A DNA stretch of 64,000 nucleotides, taken from JAPLIS01 sp963719415 (GTDB lineage: Bacteria; Babelota; Babeliae; Babelales; Vermiphilaceae). This document shows positions 7,980-16,422 of this stretch, piece after piece; positions within the stretch are counted from its first letter, which is position 1, and every line of letters begins with the position of its first letter. The position numbers and the translations under genes were made by a program. The stretch spans positions 1,116,001 through 1,180,000 of the forward strand of contig OY970383.1 of NCBI GenBank assembly GCA_963719415.1. The letters are read 5' to 3'. Below the pieces are notes generated by a model. That model searched no databases. It worked only from the letters and a program-made list of their open reading frames with translations, and was not told the origin of the DNA.

Positions 7980-9488
7980 TTATTCGATTTCTTTTAATAA
8001 GTCTAGCCCAGTAGCGATTCTTATTTTTGCTTCAGGTATGCCCAGCATTTCAATAAGACTATGAATAGCCGGACCCGCTGTTTTTCCCATAAGAGTTAAG
8101 CGTAAAAACCAGAATAGTTCTTTTATGGCTCCATTATTGGTTTGCCATTCTTTTTTAAGTTTGCTAACAAAACTTTGAGCATCAGAAGTAGCGCCAGTTT
8201 CACTCAATGTTTCAAGTTGTTCTTGTATTATTTGGGCAAACTTTTTATCTGGTGTTTCGATAAAGCATGCTCGAATATCAGCTTTTGATAGGGTTGGTCT
8301 TTGGGTATAAAAAGAGAGCAAACGAGTAACATCTTCCAATAGAACCAGATCGGTCTGAACATGGGTAAGAAGAGCACCAAGAGATGCATCATCAAGATCA
8401 GCGAGTATGGGATAGTCGGCTTGTAAAAATGGTCTGCACGCAGTGGCGAGTTCTGTAGGGCTTAGTTTAGCTATCCACTTATGGTTAATCCATTTTAATT
8501 TTTCCACATCATATTTGATCTGACCAGTTACAGAAGGATGTTCGAGATTAATGGTATGTGCCAGTTCATCAAGAGTCATTATTTCTTGTGGATAAGAACC
8601 GCCAATAATGCCTAAATAATTACCGATTGCTTCGGGTAAAAAGCCGGCATTTTTTAAATCATTTAGTGAAAAGCCAAAGTCTCTTTTTGACAGTTTTTTC
8701 CCTTCGCTATTGCATAGAATGGGTAAATGCCAGTAGCGAGGCAATGGAGCTTTAAAAATCTCATAAAGAGCAGCTTGGTTTGCGGTATTGCTTTTATGGT
8801 CTTCTCCTCTGAATACATGGGAAATATGCATGGTAAGATCATCAACAAAGTTGGCAAATAAAAAGGTAAAGGTCCCGTCAGTGCGGGTTAGCGGAAAATC
8901 TGAAAAATTTTTTAATTCAAAAATGGTAGTACCATGAGAAATATCATCTACTCTCACCGATTGTTCATGATTGAGCTTAAATCGCCATATAAAGGGATTT
9001 TGTTGTTTTAATTTTTCTTCAACGGCGGTATCGCTTAATCGCATACAGGTACGATCATAGCGCGGGGCGATGCGTAATAGTTCTTGATGTTTTTTCTTTT
9101 TTTCTAATTCTTCTTGAGTGCAAAAACAACGATAAACAGCGTTTAATTGTTTAAGTGCATCTAATTTTTCTTGGTAAATATCAAGACGTAGGGATTGAAA
9201 ATAAGGCTTGTAGGGTCCGCCATTGGAGGGCCCTTCGTCTGGGATAAGACCTAACCAGTGAAGATCTTTTTGGATCTGTTCGGCTTGAGGATCGAAGTTT
9301 CTTTGGGTATCAGTATCTTCAATGCGAAGAACAAAGGTGCCATTTTTCTTGTGTGCAAAAAGATAGTTCATAAGAGCAGTTCTTATATTGCCTAAATGCA
9401 TCATTCCTGTTGGTGCTGGTGCAAATCGCACACGAATTTTTTCCATGTTATTTTCGGTCGTATTACGTATTGTGCTAGTATTTGCCAA
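7980..9488 (-). CDS. gltX: Glutamate--tRNA ligase
   Basis: A class I aminoacyl-tRNA synthetase that charges tRNA-Glu, and tRNA-Gln too if no GlnRS exists. The N-terminal block is RVRFAPAPTGMMHLGNIRTAL with the HIGH-type motif HLGN (residues 31-34), followed by RIEDTDTQR. KLSKRD near residue 265 is the KMSKS-type loop. CFCT...CMRLS around residues 118-150 resembles the zinc-site region of some bacterial GluRS. The C-terminal helical anticodon-binding part is complete at 502 residues. The longest frame begins with TTG at 9488 behind a weak AGAGTG; ATG at 9446 (MEKIRVRF) is closer to the usual family start. The start is therefore uncertain by 14 residues. Confidence 0.93.
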   Translation of the reverse strand: MANTSTIRNTTENNMEKIRVRFAPAPTGMMHLGNIRTALMNYLFAHKKNGTFVLRIEDTDTQRNFDPQAEQIQKDLHWLGLIPDEGPSNGGPYKPYFQSLRLDIYQEKLDALKQLNAVYRCFCTQEELEKKKKHQELLRIAPRYDRTCMRLSDTAVEEKLKQQNPFIWRFKLNHEQSVRVDDISHGTTIFELKNFSDFPLTRTDGTFTFLFANFVDDLTMHISHVFRGEDHKSNTANQAALYEIFKAPLPRYWHLPILCNSEGKKLSKRDFGFSLNDLKNAGFLPEAIGNYLGIIGGSYPQEIMTLDELAHTINLEHPSVTGQIKYDVEKLKWINHKWIAKLSPTELATACRPFLQADYPILADLDDASLGALLTHVQTDLVLLEDVTRLLSFYTQRPTLSKADIRACFIETPDKKFAQIIQEQLETLSETGATSDAQSFVSKLKKEWQTNNGAIKELFWFLRLTLMGKTAGPAIHSLIEMLGIPEAKIRIATGLDLLKEIE

Positions 9489-9862
9489 TGGTAGCCACTC
9501 TTTTAATTAAGTATAAAAAATAATAATTTAGCTATAGATAATTTAATTATAGATAAATTATCTATAGTATGAGATTTTTATTTTATCGTTAATTCAAGGT
9601 TAGGTCTATTTTTTTAAAAAAAAGAGGACTGTTTTTTCAATAATTAGAAATAGAGCATATTAGATGGGCGCGATTGACATACCCGAAATTGACATACCCG
9701 AATTTTTTTTGTTATTTTTTGCTTCAACTATATAAATCTGTATAGTGTAAATTTTATAACCTAATTTCTTAGAGTAAATAGAGAGAGAGTATTATATAAT
9801 AAAGAGTGTGCGATAAAAAGAGAGTAAGTGATAGAGTAATAATTTAATAAAGGGTGAGAGCA
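9489..9862. promoter_or_regulatory. Divergent intergenic region with tandem TTGACA-containing 15-mers
   Basis: About 370 bases between gltX (leftward) and the acylphosphatase-like gene (rightward). A 15-base unit, attgacatacccgaa, occurs twice head to tail at 9673-9687 and 9688-9702, each with a perfect sigma70-type -35 hexamer TTGACA. No clear TATAAT lies 17 bases after either one. The rest is AT-rich with no open frame. The likely role is a promoter or operator pair for the rightward gene. Confidence 0.4.
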
Positions 9863-10159
9863 ATGAATATTGGTCCTATGAATAAGTGTCTTCGCATTAC
9901 TATTTTTGATGCTTGCACTATAAACATTTTAAATGATTTTGTGCAAAAATTGGCACAATCGTTGGAGCTAGAGGGTACAGCTCGTCTGGTTGATGATACA
10001 CAGCATGTATTAATTGTGGTATGTGGCAATAAAGATAATGTAGATAATTTTTTAGATCTTCTGCATAAAGGGGTAGATGGTTGGGTGCCAGAAGATTTGG
10101 AAATAGAGCCTTTTTTAAAAGATAGAGATTATCGTGGCGTATTTCGGGTTATTTCTTAG
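9863..10159 (+). CDS. Acylphosphatase-like small protein
   Basis: I start at ATG 9863, 4 bases after an AGGGTGAG ribosome site; the frame opens earlier at a GTG (9854). The 98 residues fit the acylphosphatase fold: strand (CLRITIFDA), helix (INILNDFVQKLAQSLE), strand (GTARLVDD), strand (HVLIVVCGNKDNVDNFLDLLHKG), ending with strand F-R-V-I. The second half (xGxxxNVxxFLxxLxxG) is the best match. The family's catalytic arginine in the GVxFR loop and the conserved asparagine are not evident, so the protein is probably an inactive or re-purposed relative. It lies upstream of the BamA-like gene with a 290-base gap. Confidence 0.5.
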   Translation: MNIGPMNKCLRITIFDACTINILNDFVQKLAQSLELEGTARLVDDTQHVLIVVCGNKDNVDNFLDLLHKGVDGWVPEDLEIEPFLKDRDYRGVFRVIS

Positions 10160-10447
10160 ATAGGTAAACTGGTTATATGGCTATTCTGATGAAGTGCCGG
10201 GTATTTAAATAATTGTTATAAAATATTTTTGGATTGGTTTTTGAGTATTTAAACCATTATTGGTGAGTGTTTCAGAATTTATATAGCGGGTAATATTGAT
10301 ATTAGGCATACAGAGTTCTTGGAGGGGGCTTATTGGAAGCTTGTAGAGTTTTTTGGAGTTTTGGTTATTGTTTTTTCTGTTTTATGGTATGCTATTATTA
10401 CATAAAAATAGTTTTAATATTGAAATTTTAATGTCCAAAGAATCTGT

Positions 10448-13400
10448 GTGCTTGAGTTTAGTTTTAGATTTTTTTTGTCTTTTTTTATAATTTTTCTTTT
10501 GTGGTTTTTTTTGTTTTTTGCTGGTCAAGTAATTTTTGCGCAAGAAATTTGTGCAACTTCTATTGCAAGTAATTGTGCAAGTAGTATTGTATTAAAAGAT
10601 ACAGATGGTACGGTATTAAAAAATAGCGATTCAGGGAAAGATTCTATTTTAGAATATGTAGAAGATATCGCGCCTGAAAATATCTGTTTAGCGATTAATT
10701 ATGCAGACTCTTATAAAACATATGCAGCGCGATTAAATCAGCTATTAGTTAAACCACAATTTTTTGAAGAAATAACATTCTCTACCGATATTTGGATGCA
10801 ACCGGAAGAATTTTTTTATCTTGTTGACATACAAAAAAATTCTTTCGTTACCGCAGATGAGATTGCCCATTCTCTCTGGTATCTTTTTAAAAAAAATATT
10901 TTTAGTCATATTACGATTTTTATTAAGCATGGTCGGAATAAACATGGTCAAAATGGTATGCAATTGCATTTTGATTTAAAAAGTTTTTTGACTCTCGGTC
11001 GTATTAAAGTGAAAGGCATTTTTACGAATAAGCAGGTTTTTCAGCATTGTTACGGTATTGATAGAGGAGATCGTTTTGATATTGATCGTCATGAGCGTTC
11101 TTTAGAAAAAATGAGGGACCTGTGTCGGGATGAGGGATATTTTAATGCGTTAGTTGCTGCCAGCTTTTCTCATAATATTTTTTTTCATCAGATTAATCCG
11201 ACTATCACGGTTAATAGAGGAAAGCAATTTAGCATAGAGTCTATTTTTGTGGAAGTTGATGGGGATGGTGTAACGGCTAATGGTTTAATGGTTGGCGAAC
11301 AGAAAGCATATTTAGAAAAAAAAATATATCGTACTTTTCTAAAACGATTACTTCATAAAAAATATAATAAAAAATTTTTAGAATCTGTTATTGTTGAAAT
11401 ACAAAAATATTTATTGGATGAGGGATATGAAACAACAACTATCACGTTTGATGATCAGCTTGATATAGATAAGGCGTCAATACAGCTTAATTGGCATATC
11501 GGTGTGCAATACAAGTATGTATCTATATTTTGGGGAAATTCTTTTTTTTCAGACGATCAATTGCAGCGATGTATTATTGATTTTGGTCGGTCTGCTCGAT
11601 TAATACCAATCTCGTTGTTAGTGCAAGAGATTGAACGCATATATAAAGATAAGGGATTTTGGAGGGTCTCTGTGGAGGTTCAAAAAGAACAGGATCGTTG
11701 TTTTTTTATGATTACCGAAGGACCTCGTGCTTTGATTGAAAAAGTTGAATTTAGCGAAGAAATCGTTTTGGCAGACTCTTTTTTGGTAAATAATTGTTTT
11801 GGATATTTTTTAAAAAATCGCTATTTTGATCAGCAATTACTTAATGCGAGTCTTGAACAAATAAAAAAAGTGTATGAAGAACATGGGTTTTTGGATATTA
11901 AAATAGTATCGTGCGACTATAGTATCGGAGCTGACAATAATTCTTACCTAGTCCGTATTGGTATTGAGCAGGGTAGGGCTAAGCGGATTGTTGCTGTTGA
12001 AATTCCTGGTTTTATGGAATTATGTGATCAGGAGCCATTTTGCCAGATTAAAAATGTAAAAGATGGTGTTGTTTTTCAGCCACAACTACTTAAAGAACAG
12101 CGTCTGTTTTTACAGAAATATTTTCAAGAAAGGGGATACAGGGTAACGCGACTTGATTCAGAATTGCGAGCAAAAGAGACAGAAGATGCAGTAATAGGTT
12201 TTGCTCCTGAAGATAAAAATTGTCTATACAAAGATTGTTTGGTCATAGTGTGGCATATTGAGACTGATAGAATTCCGCTGCAATTTGGCAAAACTATTCT
12301 TCAAGGTTGTTGTGCTTATCCTTTTGATAAATTGATACGAGAGCTGCAGTATGAGCGGGGACAATTATGGTATCAAGAAGCGATAAAAAACACTTTTTTG
12401 CGATTTAAAAATAGGAGATTATTTGATGAAATTTATATGCTGTATGATCGAAACAATATAATTAACAAAGAGAAAATTGTTCTTTTGCGGTTGCATGATG
12501 ATGATCCAGTAGAAGTTCGTTTACGAGTTGGTTTAGGCTTGCAGTCTGTTGTTAAGTTTAAAACTTTTGCCGGGTTTACGTATAAATTAGGAGGGTCGTT
12601 TATAGGTAAAAATGTGACAAACTCAGGTGATTTACTTGCTCTTGATATTGATTGTGCTCGATCACATAGAGAGTTGGTTTTAAAATATTCATTGCCCTGG
12701 ATTTTTGGTTTGCCCTTTGATTGGTTGATGCAAATATATAGTATTATGCATGATCAGGTGGGGTCTTTAAGAAGTGATCATAGGATATATACTATGATGC
12801 AGCATGGAGTTTTAGTTGGGGTAGGTAAAAAAACAGAACATGTTGATGGAGGTATTAATATAGGAATAGAGGGTATGAATACTAAGATTTCTTCTAGTTT
12901 TTCCGGTTTGCATAATGGTGCTAGTAGTGATTATGTTGCCAATGTTGCGCGTGCGATTAATTTTACTCCTATTTTACAAGATCAATTAGTTCCATTTTTT
13001 TTTATCGAGCCAACGATTTATATTGATTATCTTGATGATAAAATTAATCCATCAAGAGGTAGCTATTCTCTTCTTTCATGTAAGGGGATGATATCTTTAA
13101 AAGAAAAAATGGCTGAGAGCTCTTTTGTTAAATTGTTGGCTGAACAGGCATTTTTTTTCCCACTTGAAAGATCGGTATTGGCTTTGCGGATGCGATTTGG
13201 TCATATTTTTTATCAACAATTTAGCGCTATTATGCCGACAGAGCGTTTTTATCTGGGGGGTAGTCATTCACTCCGGGGTTATGATACTGATGCAGCTCCT
13301 CCCTTGGGCTGTTTTGTTGATAAAGAGGGGGTGCGTCAAATTGTTCCTCAAGGAGGCAAGACGATGATAAATGGTAATATAGAGATACGGATACCCATTA

Positions 13401-13621
13401 TACCTCAATTAAGTGCGGTTCTTTTTCAAGATATTGGTATGCTCAGCAAGGAAGGTTTTTCATGTATAAAATCAGAGCATTTATTAGCGGCAACTGGTTT
13501 TGGAGCACGGTTGCATACACCAGTTGGCCCATTACGATTCGATATTGGGTTTAATTGGAATAGATTAGATCCATCAATTCCTCGATTTGCGTGGTTTTTA
13601 TCGTTTGGCCAAGCTTTCTAA
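10448..13621 (+). CDS. bamA: BamA/Omp85-family outer-membrane assembly protein
   Basis: A large exported protein of 1,057 residues that should insert beta-barrel proteins into the outer membrane. It starts with GTG, followed by a very hydrophobic leader (FFLSFFIIFLLWFFLFFAG). Residues about 75-680 look like consecutive POTRA domains (for example LGRIKVKGIFTNKQVF and YKYVSIFWGNSFFSDDQL). The C-terminal third is the surface-antigen barrel. It holds the conserved L6 loop motif LRGY within FYLGGSHSLRGYD (the family has VRGF/LRGY). The end, WFLSFGQAF, is a terminal aromatic signature. At over 1,000 residues it is longer than the usual 800, owing to an extended POTRA region. BamA and TamA are hard to tell apart by eye; I prefer BamA as the only Omp85 in view. 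Confidence 0.85.
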   Translation: MLEFSFRFFLSFFIIFLLWFFLFFAGQVIFAQEICATSIASNCASSIVLKDTDGTVLKNSDSGKDSILEYVEDIAPENICLAINYADSYKTYAARLNQLLVKPQFFEEITFSTDIWMQPEEFFYLVDIQKNSFVTADEIAHSLWYLFKKNIFSHITIFIKHGRNKHGQNGMQLHFDLKSFLTLGRIKVKGIFTNKQVFQHCYGIDRGDRFDIDRHERSLEKMRDLCRDEGYFNALVAASFSHNIFFHQINPTITVNRGKQFSIESIFVEVDGDGVTANGLMVGEQKAYLEKKIYRTFLKRLLHKKYNKKFLESVIVEIQKYLLDEGYETTTITFDDQLDIDKASIQLNWHIGVQYKYVSIFWGNSFFSDDQLQRCIIDFGRSARLIPISLLVQEIERIYKDKGFWRVSVEVQKEQDRCFFMITEGPRALIEKVEFSEEIVLADSFLVNNCFGYFLKNRYFDQQLLNASLEQIKKVYEEHGFLDIKIVSCDYSIGADNNSYLVRIGIEQGRAKRIVAVEIPGFMELCDQEPFCQIKNVKDGVVFQPQLLKEQRLFLQKYFQERGYRVTRLDSELRAKETEDAVIGFAPEDKNCLYKDCLVIVWHIETDRIPLQFGKTILQGCCAYPFDKLIRELQYERGQLWYQEAIKNTFLRFKNRRLFDEIYMLYDRNNIINKEKIVLLRLHDDDPVEVRLRVGLGLQSVVKFKTFAGFTYKLGGSFIGKNVTNSGDLLALDIDCARSHRELVLKYSLPWIFGLPFDWLMQIYSIMHDQVGSLRSDHRIYTMMQHGVLVGVGKKTEHVDGGINIGIEGMNTKISSSFSGLHNGASSDYVANVARAINFTPILQDQLVPFFFIEPTIYIDYLDDKINPSRGSYSLLSCKGMISLKEKMAESSFVKLLAEQAFFFPLERSVLALRMRFGHIFYQQFSAIMPTERFYLGGSHSLRGYDTDAAPPLGCFVDKEGVRQIVPQGGKTMINGNIEIRIPIIPQLSAVLFQDIGMLSKEGFSCIKSEHLLAATGFGARLHTPVGPLRFDIGFNWNRLDPSIPRFAWFLSFGQAF

Positions 13622-13636
13622 TATTGTTTTTTAGCA

Positions 13637-13824
13637 AAGTTGATTTTGTATAAACAATCGATCTAAAGTTTTATATCCACTTTTTTTCATGACTTTGCCT
13701 CATAAAAAAGTATGCATAAGTAATATTGTATGCATAGAGATAGGTGCATAGATATGTGTAGTGATATTTGTAGAAATATACATAAAGATTGTTTGATAAA
13801 CTATTGTTTAAAAAAAGGCAAAGT
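13637..13824 (+). promoter_or_regulatory. Toxin-gene leader and promoter region (copy A of a duplicated segment)
   Basis: This stretch upstream of the toxin gene is repeated, with small changes, at 16172-16338. Shared blocks include tctaaagttttatatccact, gtagtgatatttgtagaaat and gataaactattgtttaaaaa, and the similarity runs into the coding start. Conservation of non-coding DNA between the copies suggests that a promoter and 5' leader were duplicated as one unit. Confidence 0.6.
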
Positions 13825-15018
13825 ATGATTAAGCGTCAATTAGTGAATTCTGCAATAAAAATAATATTAAGTTCAAAACAAGTTCGACTTGGGTTGGGCT
13901 TATTTTTTTTAGCATTTTTTTCTCTGTTTAATTTTTCTATCTCATCTCATGGTTTTCATAAAGATACCATTATTAGTTGTGTTAACTCTTATTGCAAAAA
14001 AACTATTTTTCAAATGATAGAAGAGGCTGAAAAAAAAGATCTTCATACGGTGGCAAGTTATTATGCAAGAGAAACTAAATGGTACCATTTTAATAAAAGA
14101 AAATGGGTTGGGAAAAATATAAAAGCTGGTGGCTATAGTCGCACTCCAGTACATTGTGTGCTTTCATTTAATGTTCCCGGTAGCCCTTCAAAGCTTTTTA
14201 CCGTCACCTGTACGCCGATACAAAATTTTTATCGAATACCTGATAACGCATGGGTCCCTGTTTGCAAACTTAATATCGGAGATCTGTTATTGGCTCAAGA
14301 AGATAAACATATTCGATTAGCTGGTATTAAGGTGGTCCAAGAACCTCTTGATGTTTATACCATTCAAATTAAAGATACCCATGTTTTTCTAGTGACTGAA
14401 TATGGTTTAGTGGCACATAACTGTTTTGTTCCTATAGGGGTATTTGCGAGTCTTTCTATTCCGGTTGGAATGTGTGAAGGAGGTGTAGCAGGAGTTGCTT
14501 TTGGGCCAATTGGTTTTACCTGTGGGGCTGTTATTGGTGGCTTAATTGGTGTTGCTATTAAGGCCTGTATTCAGGATAGAGTTGCGGAATATTCATTCTC
14601 ATGTGGTGGACCAAATATGCCGTCGGAATCGCTTCCATGCGGGACATCAAAGGTACCAGAGTATTCGCTTTTATGTGAAGAATCAGCTATGGCTCCAAAA
14701 TATTCATTCTCATGTGATGGATTAAATGTTGATAATTTTGTATTAAAAAATGAAAGTGCAGCTGAAGGAACAAAATCTCAAGGCAAGGCGCCAGGCAAAC
14801 CAACAGAAAACGATGGTTTTATTCCTAAAAAAAACAGTAATGGAGAAATGGTGAAACATCCAAAGACAGGGCAATATGGTTGGAAAGACGAAAAAAACAA
14901 AATTTGGGTCCCTAGTGGTGCTAATGGACACGGTGGACCGCATTGGGATGTACAATATCCTGATGGCAAAACATATGATAATGTTTTGCCTGGAGGAAAA
15001 ATTCGAGGACAAAAATGA
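13825..15018 (+). CDS. Exported polymorphic toxin: Hint-like domain plus toxin-37-like C-terminal domain
   Basis: I start at ATG 13825; the frame opens earlier at a TTG. Residues 1-45 hold a membrane/export segment (GLGLFFLAFFSLFNFSIS). Residues about 125-200 resemble a Hint (intein-type autoprocessing) module: TCTPIQNFY, WVPVCKLNIGDLLL, VYTIQIKDTHVFLV, and the cleavage end VAHNC. The usual TPxH histidine reads TPIQ here. A glycine-rich hydrophobic segment (about 205-250) and Cys/Ser repeats (EYSFSCGG, EYSLLCEE, KYSFSCDG) follow. The last 75 residues match the polymorphic toxin type 37 pattern: GKPTENDGFIPKK, YGW, IWVPSG, HGGPHWDVQ, a predicted nuclease-type toxin. The stop overlaps the immunity start by ATGA. 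Toxic activity is inferred from family and context. Confidence 0.8.
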   Translation: MIKRQLVNSAIKIILSSKQVRLGLGLFFLAFFSLFNFSISSHGFHKDTIISCVNSYCKKTIFQMIEEAEKKDLHTVASYYARETKWYHFNKRKWVGKNIKAGGYSRTPVHCVLSFNVPGSPSKLFTVTCTPIQNFYRIPDNAWVPVCKLNIGDLLLAQEDKHIRLAGIKVVQEPLDVYTIQIKDTHVFLVTEYGLVAHNCFVPIGVFASLSIPVGMCEGGVAGVAFGPIGFTCGAVIGGLIGVAIKACIQDRVAEYSFSCGGPNMPSESLPCGTSKVPEYSLLCEESAMAPKYSFSCDGLNVDNFVLKNESAAEGTKSQGKAPGKPTENDGFIPKKNSNGEMVKHPKTGQYGWKDEKNKIWVPSGANGHGGPHWDVQYPDGKTYDNVLPGGKIRGQK

Positions 15019-15344
15019 AAATAAATAAAAAAGATTTAGTATGTAAAAATATTAATTTTTTAAATAACCACGATGAAGAAGCGTTTTTCGAGTGGATAAA
15101 AAAAATAACCTGTATAGGTCGTTATTATAGCTTAAAAAATAAAATATATCTTGAAATAGTCTCAGACATTATTTTTTGGGAAGATATAAAAGACTTGATT
15201 GGTTTATTTTATCGATATGATATTGATATAAAGCAGTTAAAACGATTTTTAACAGATAATGAGAAAAAAATATTTTTTAAATATAGGCATATGTCTTGGC
15301 ATTCAAATGTTTGGCCATTGAAAAATAATATTGAGGCGTCATAA
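15015..15344 (+). CDS. Immunity protein for the upstream toxin (predicted)
   Basis: A 109-residue cytoplasmic protein that overlaps the toxin stop by four bases (ATGA), the usual arrangement for toxin-immunity pairs. It is a paralog of the 15606-15923 product: both share HxDExAFFEWIKKI, YLE, and LIGLFYRYDID-KQLKRFLTD. No named immunity family is recognised. Its position directly after one toxin-37-like domain, and the paralog's position after the second, is the main evidence that it neutralises this toxin type. Confidence 0.72.
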   Translation: MKINKKDLVCKNINFLNNHDEEAFFEWIKKITCIGRYYSLKNKIYLEIVSDIIFWEDIKDLIGLFYRYDIDIKQLKRFLTDNEKKIFFKYRHMSWHSNVWPLKNNIEAS

Positions 15345-15577
15345 TGGAATACTATAATCCACTTTATCAAATTCCAGGAAAACCTGCCACTAAAAATGGA
15401 TTTATATCTAATGATCCGAAAAATGAGTTAATGGTACCAAGTTTTTATGGGTATCGATATGGATGGCAAGATACGGATGGGAGTATTTGGGTTTCGAGTG
15501 GTCCAGATCATTTGCTGGGACCTCATTGGGAAACGCAACGCGTTGATGGTGCGATAGTGTTTATTTTTCCAAAATAA
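15344..15577 (+). CDS. Stand-alone toxin-37-like cassette without leader
   Basis: This 77-residue protein is a second copy of the toxin domain at the end of the 13825-15018 product. Shared features are PGKPxxxxGFI, YGWxDxxxxIWVxSG, and GPHWxxQ (here HLLGPHWETQ against HGGPHWDVQ). It has no signal peptide, Hint module or other trafficking part. Its ATG overlaps the previous stop by one base (TAATG), so it is translated with the immunity gene. It may be a displaced C-terminal cassette ready to replace the full-length toxin's tip by recombination, or a decaying remnant. The second H of HGGPHW is kept, so activity cannot be excluded. Confidence 0.7.
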   Translation: MEYYNPLYQIPGKPATKNGFISNDPKNELMVPSFYGYRYGWQDTDGSIWVSSGPDHLLGPHWETQRVDGAIVFIFPK

Positions 15578-15605
15578 TAAAATTAAAAATAAAAGAGGGT
15601 GATCG

Positions 15606-15923
15606 GTGTCAAAAAACGAAAGAACTTTTATCTGCACAAGCGTTAAATTTTACTGTCATAAAGATGAAGATGCCTTTTTTGAATGGATTAAAAAAATTGA
15701 TTGGATTGAAAACTTTTATGGTTCGGGCAAAGACCTTTATTTAGAATTATATGGTTGTGACATGCCGGATCATAATTTACAAGATATTATAGCTCTTTTT
15801 TATCGATATAAAGTTGATATGAAACAGTTAAAAAAATGCTTAACTGATAGTAATAAAAAATGGTTTTTCGATAATGAAAAAGCATTTTGGCACAAAAAGG
15901 TTTTTGGCGATAGTAGTGAGTAA
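15606..15923 (+). CDS. Second immunity protein (paralog)
   Basis: A 105-residue protein, GTG start behind AGAGGGTGAT. It is a clear paralog of the 15015-15344 product (EDAFFEWIKKIDWIENFY; DIIALFYRYKVDMKQLKKCLTD). It stands 28 bases after the stand-alone toxin cassette, so the order is toxin-immunity-toxin cassette-immunity. That order argues that each immunity protein matches the toxin domain before it. Cytoplasmic, with no signal or membrane segment. Confidence 0.72.
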   Translation: MSKNERTFICTSVKFYCHKDEDAFFEWIKKIDWIENFYGSGKDLYLELYGCDMPDHNLQDIIALFYRYKVDMKQLKKCLTDSNKKWFFDNEKAFWHKKVFGDSSE

Positions 15924-16171
15924 AAATAATGCTATGGTGAGCGTTAAAGTTCGATTTTTTTTGAGTAAAATATTGTTTGATTGTGTCAACGCAAAGTGAT
16001 TTTGGCCGGTTTTTTTTCATTAAAAGAAATCATTGTGCTACGAATAGTAAGAGAAATTGGGCTTGTTGAGACCGTTTGTGGCCAGGATCACAGGATCCTT
16101 TTTTATTCTGTTTTGGGCAGAAGAACAGGGTTGCTTTTTATCAAAATAAATTTTCTATAATTTTCTCATTA

Positions 16172-16396
16172 GAGTTGATTTTGTGCCGATAATAAATCTA
16201 AAGTTTTATATCCACTTTTTTTATGCATAAAAAAAGTATGCATGAATAATATCGTATGCATAGAAATATGTGTAGTGATATTTGTAGAAATATACGTAAA
16301 GATTGTTTGATAAACTATTGTTTAAAAAAAGGCAAAGTATGATTAAGCGTCAATTAATGAATTCTGCAATATAAGTTCGATTTGGATTGTGCTTAT
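16172..16396 (+). pseudogene. Decayed copy of the toxin promoter and N-terminal leader
   Basis: The DNA from 16172 to 16396 matches 13637-13903 over the upstream region and the first codons of the toxin gene. The coding copy begins at ATG 16339 (MIKRQLMNSAI) and ends at TAA 16372-16374 after 11 residues. A deletion of about 21 bases relative to copy A creates the stop, and the toxin sequence then continues (agttcgatttggattgtgct) until 16396 before it is lost. It sits directly in front of the immunity-like array, which suggests a second toxin gene once stood here and its body was deleted. Confidence 0.75.
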
Positions 16397-16422
16397 CTTA
16401 AAAGAATGCTTGGAGCTTAACT

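Noticed and set aside
13789..13824. TTG start of the toxin gene
   Set aside because: ATG 13825 begins the leader that is also kept in the relic at 16339; the extension has no ribosome site.
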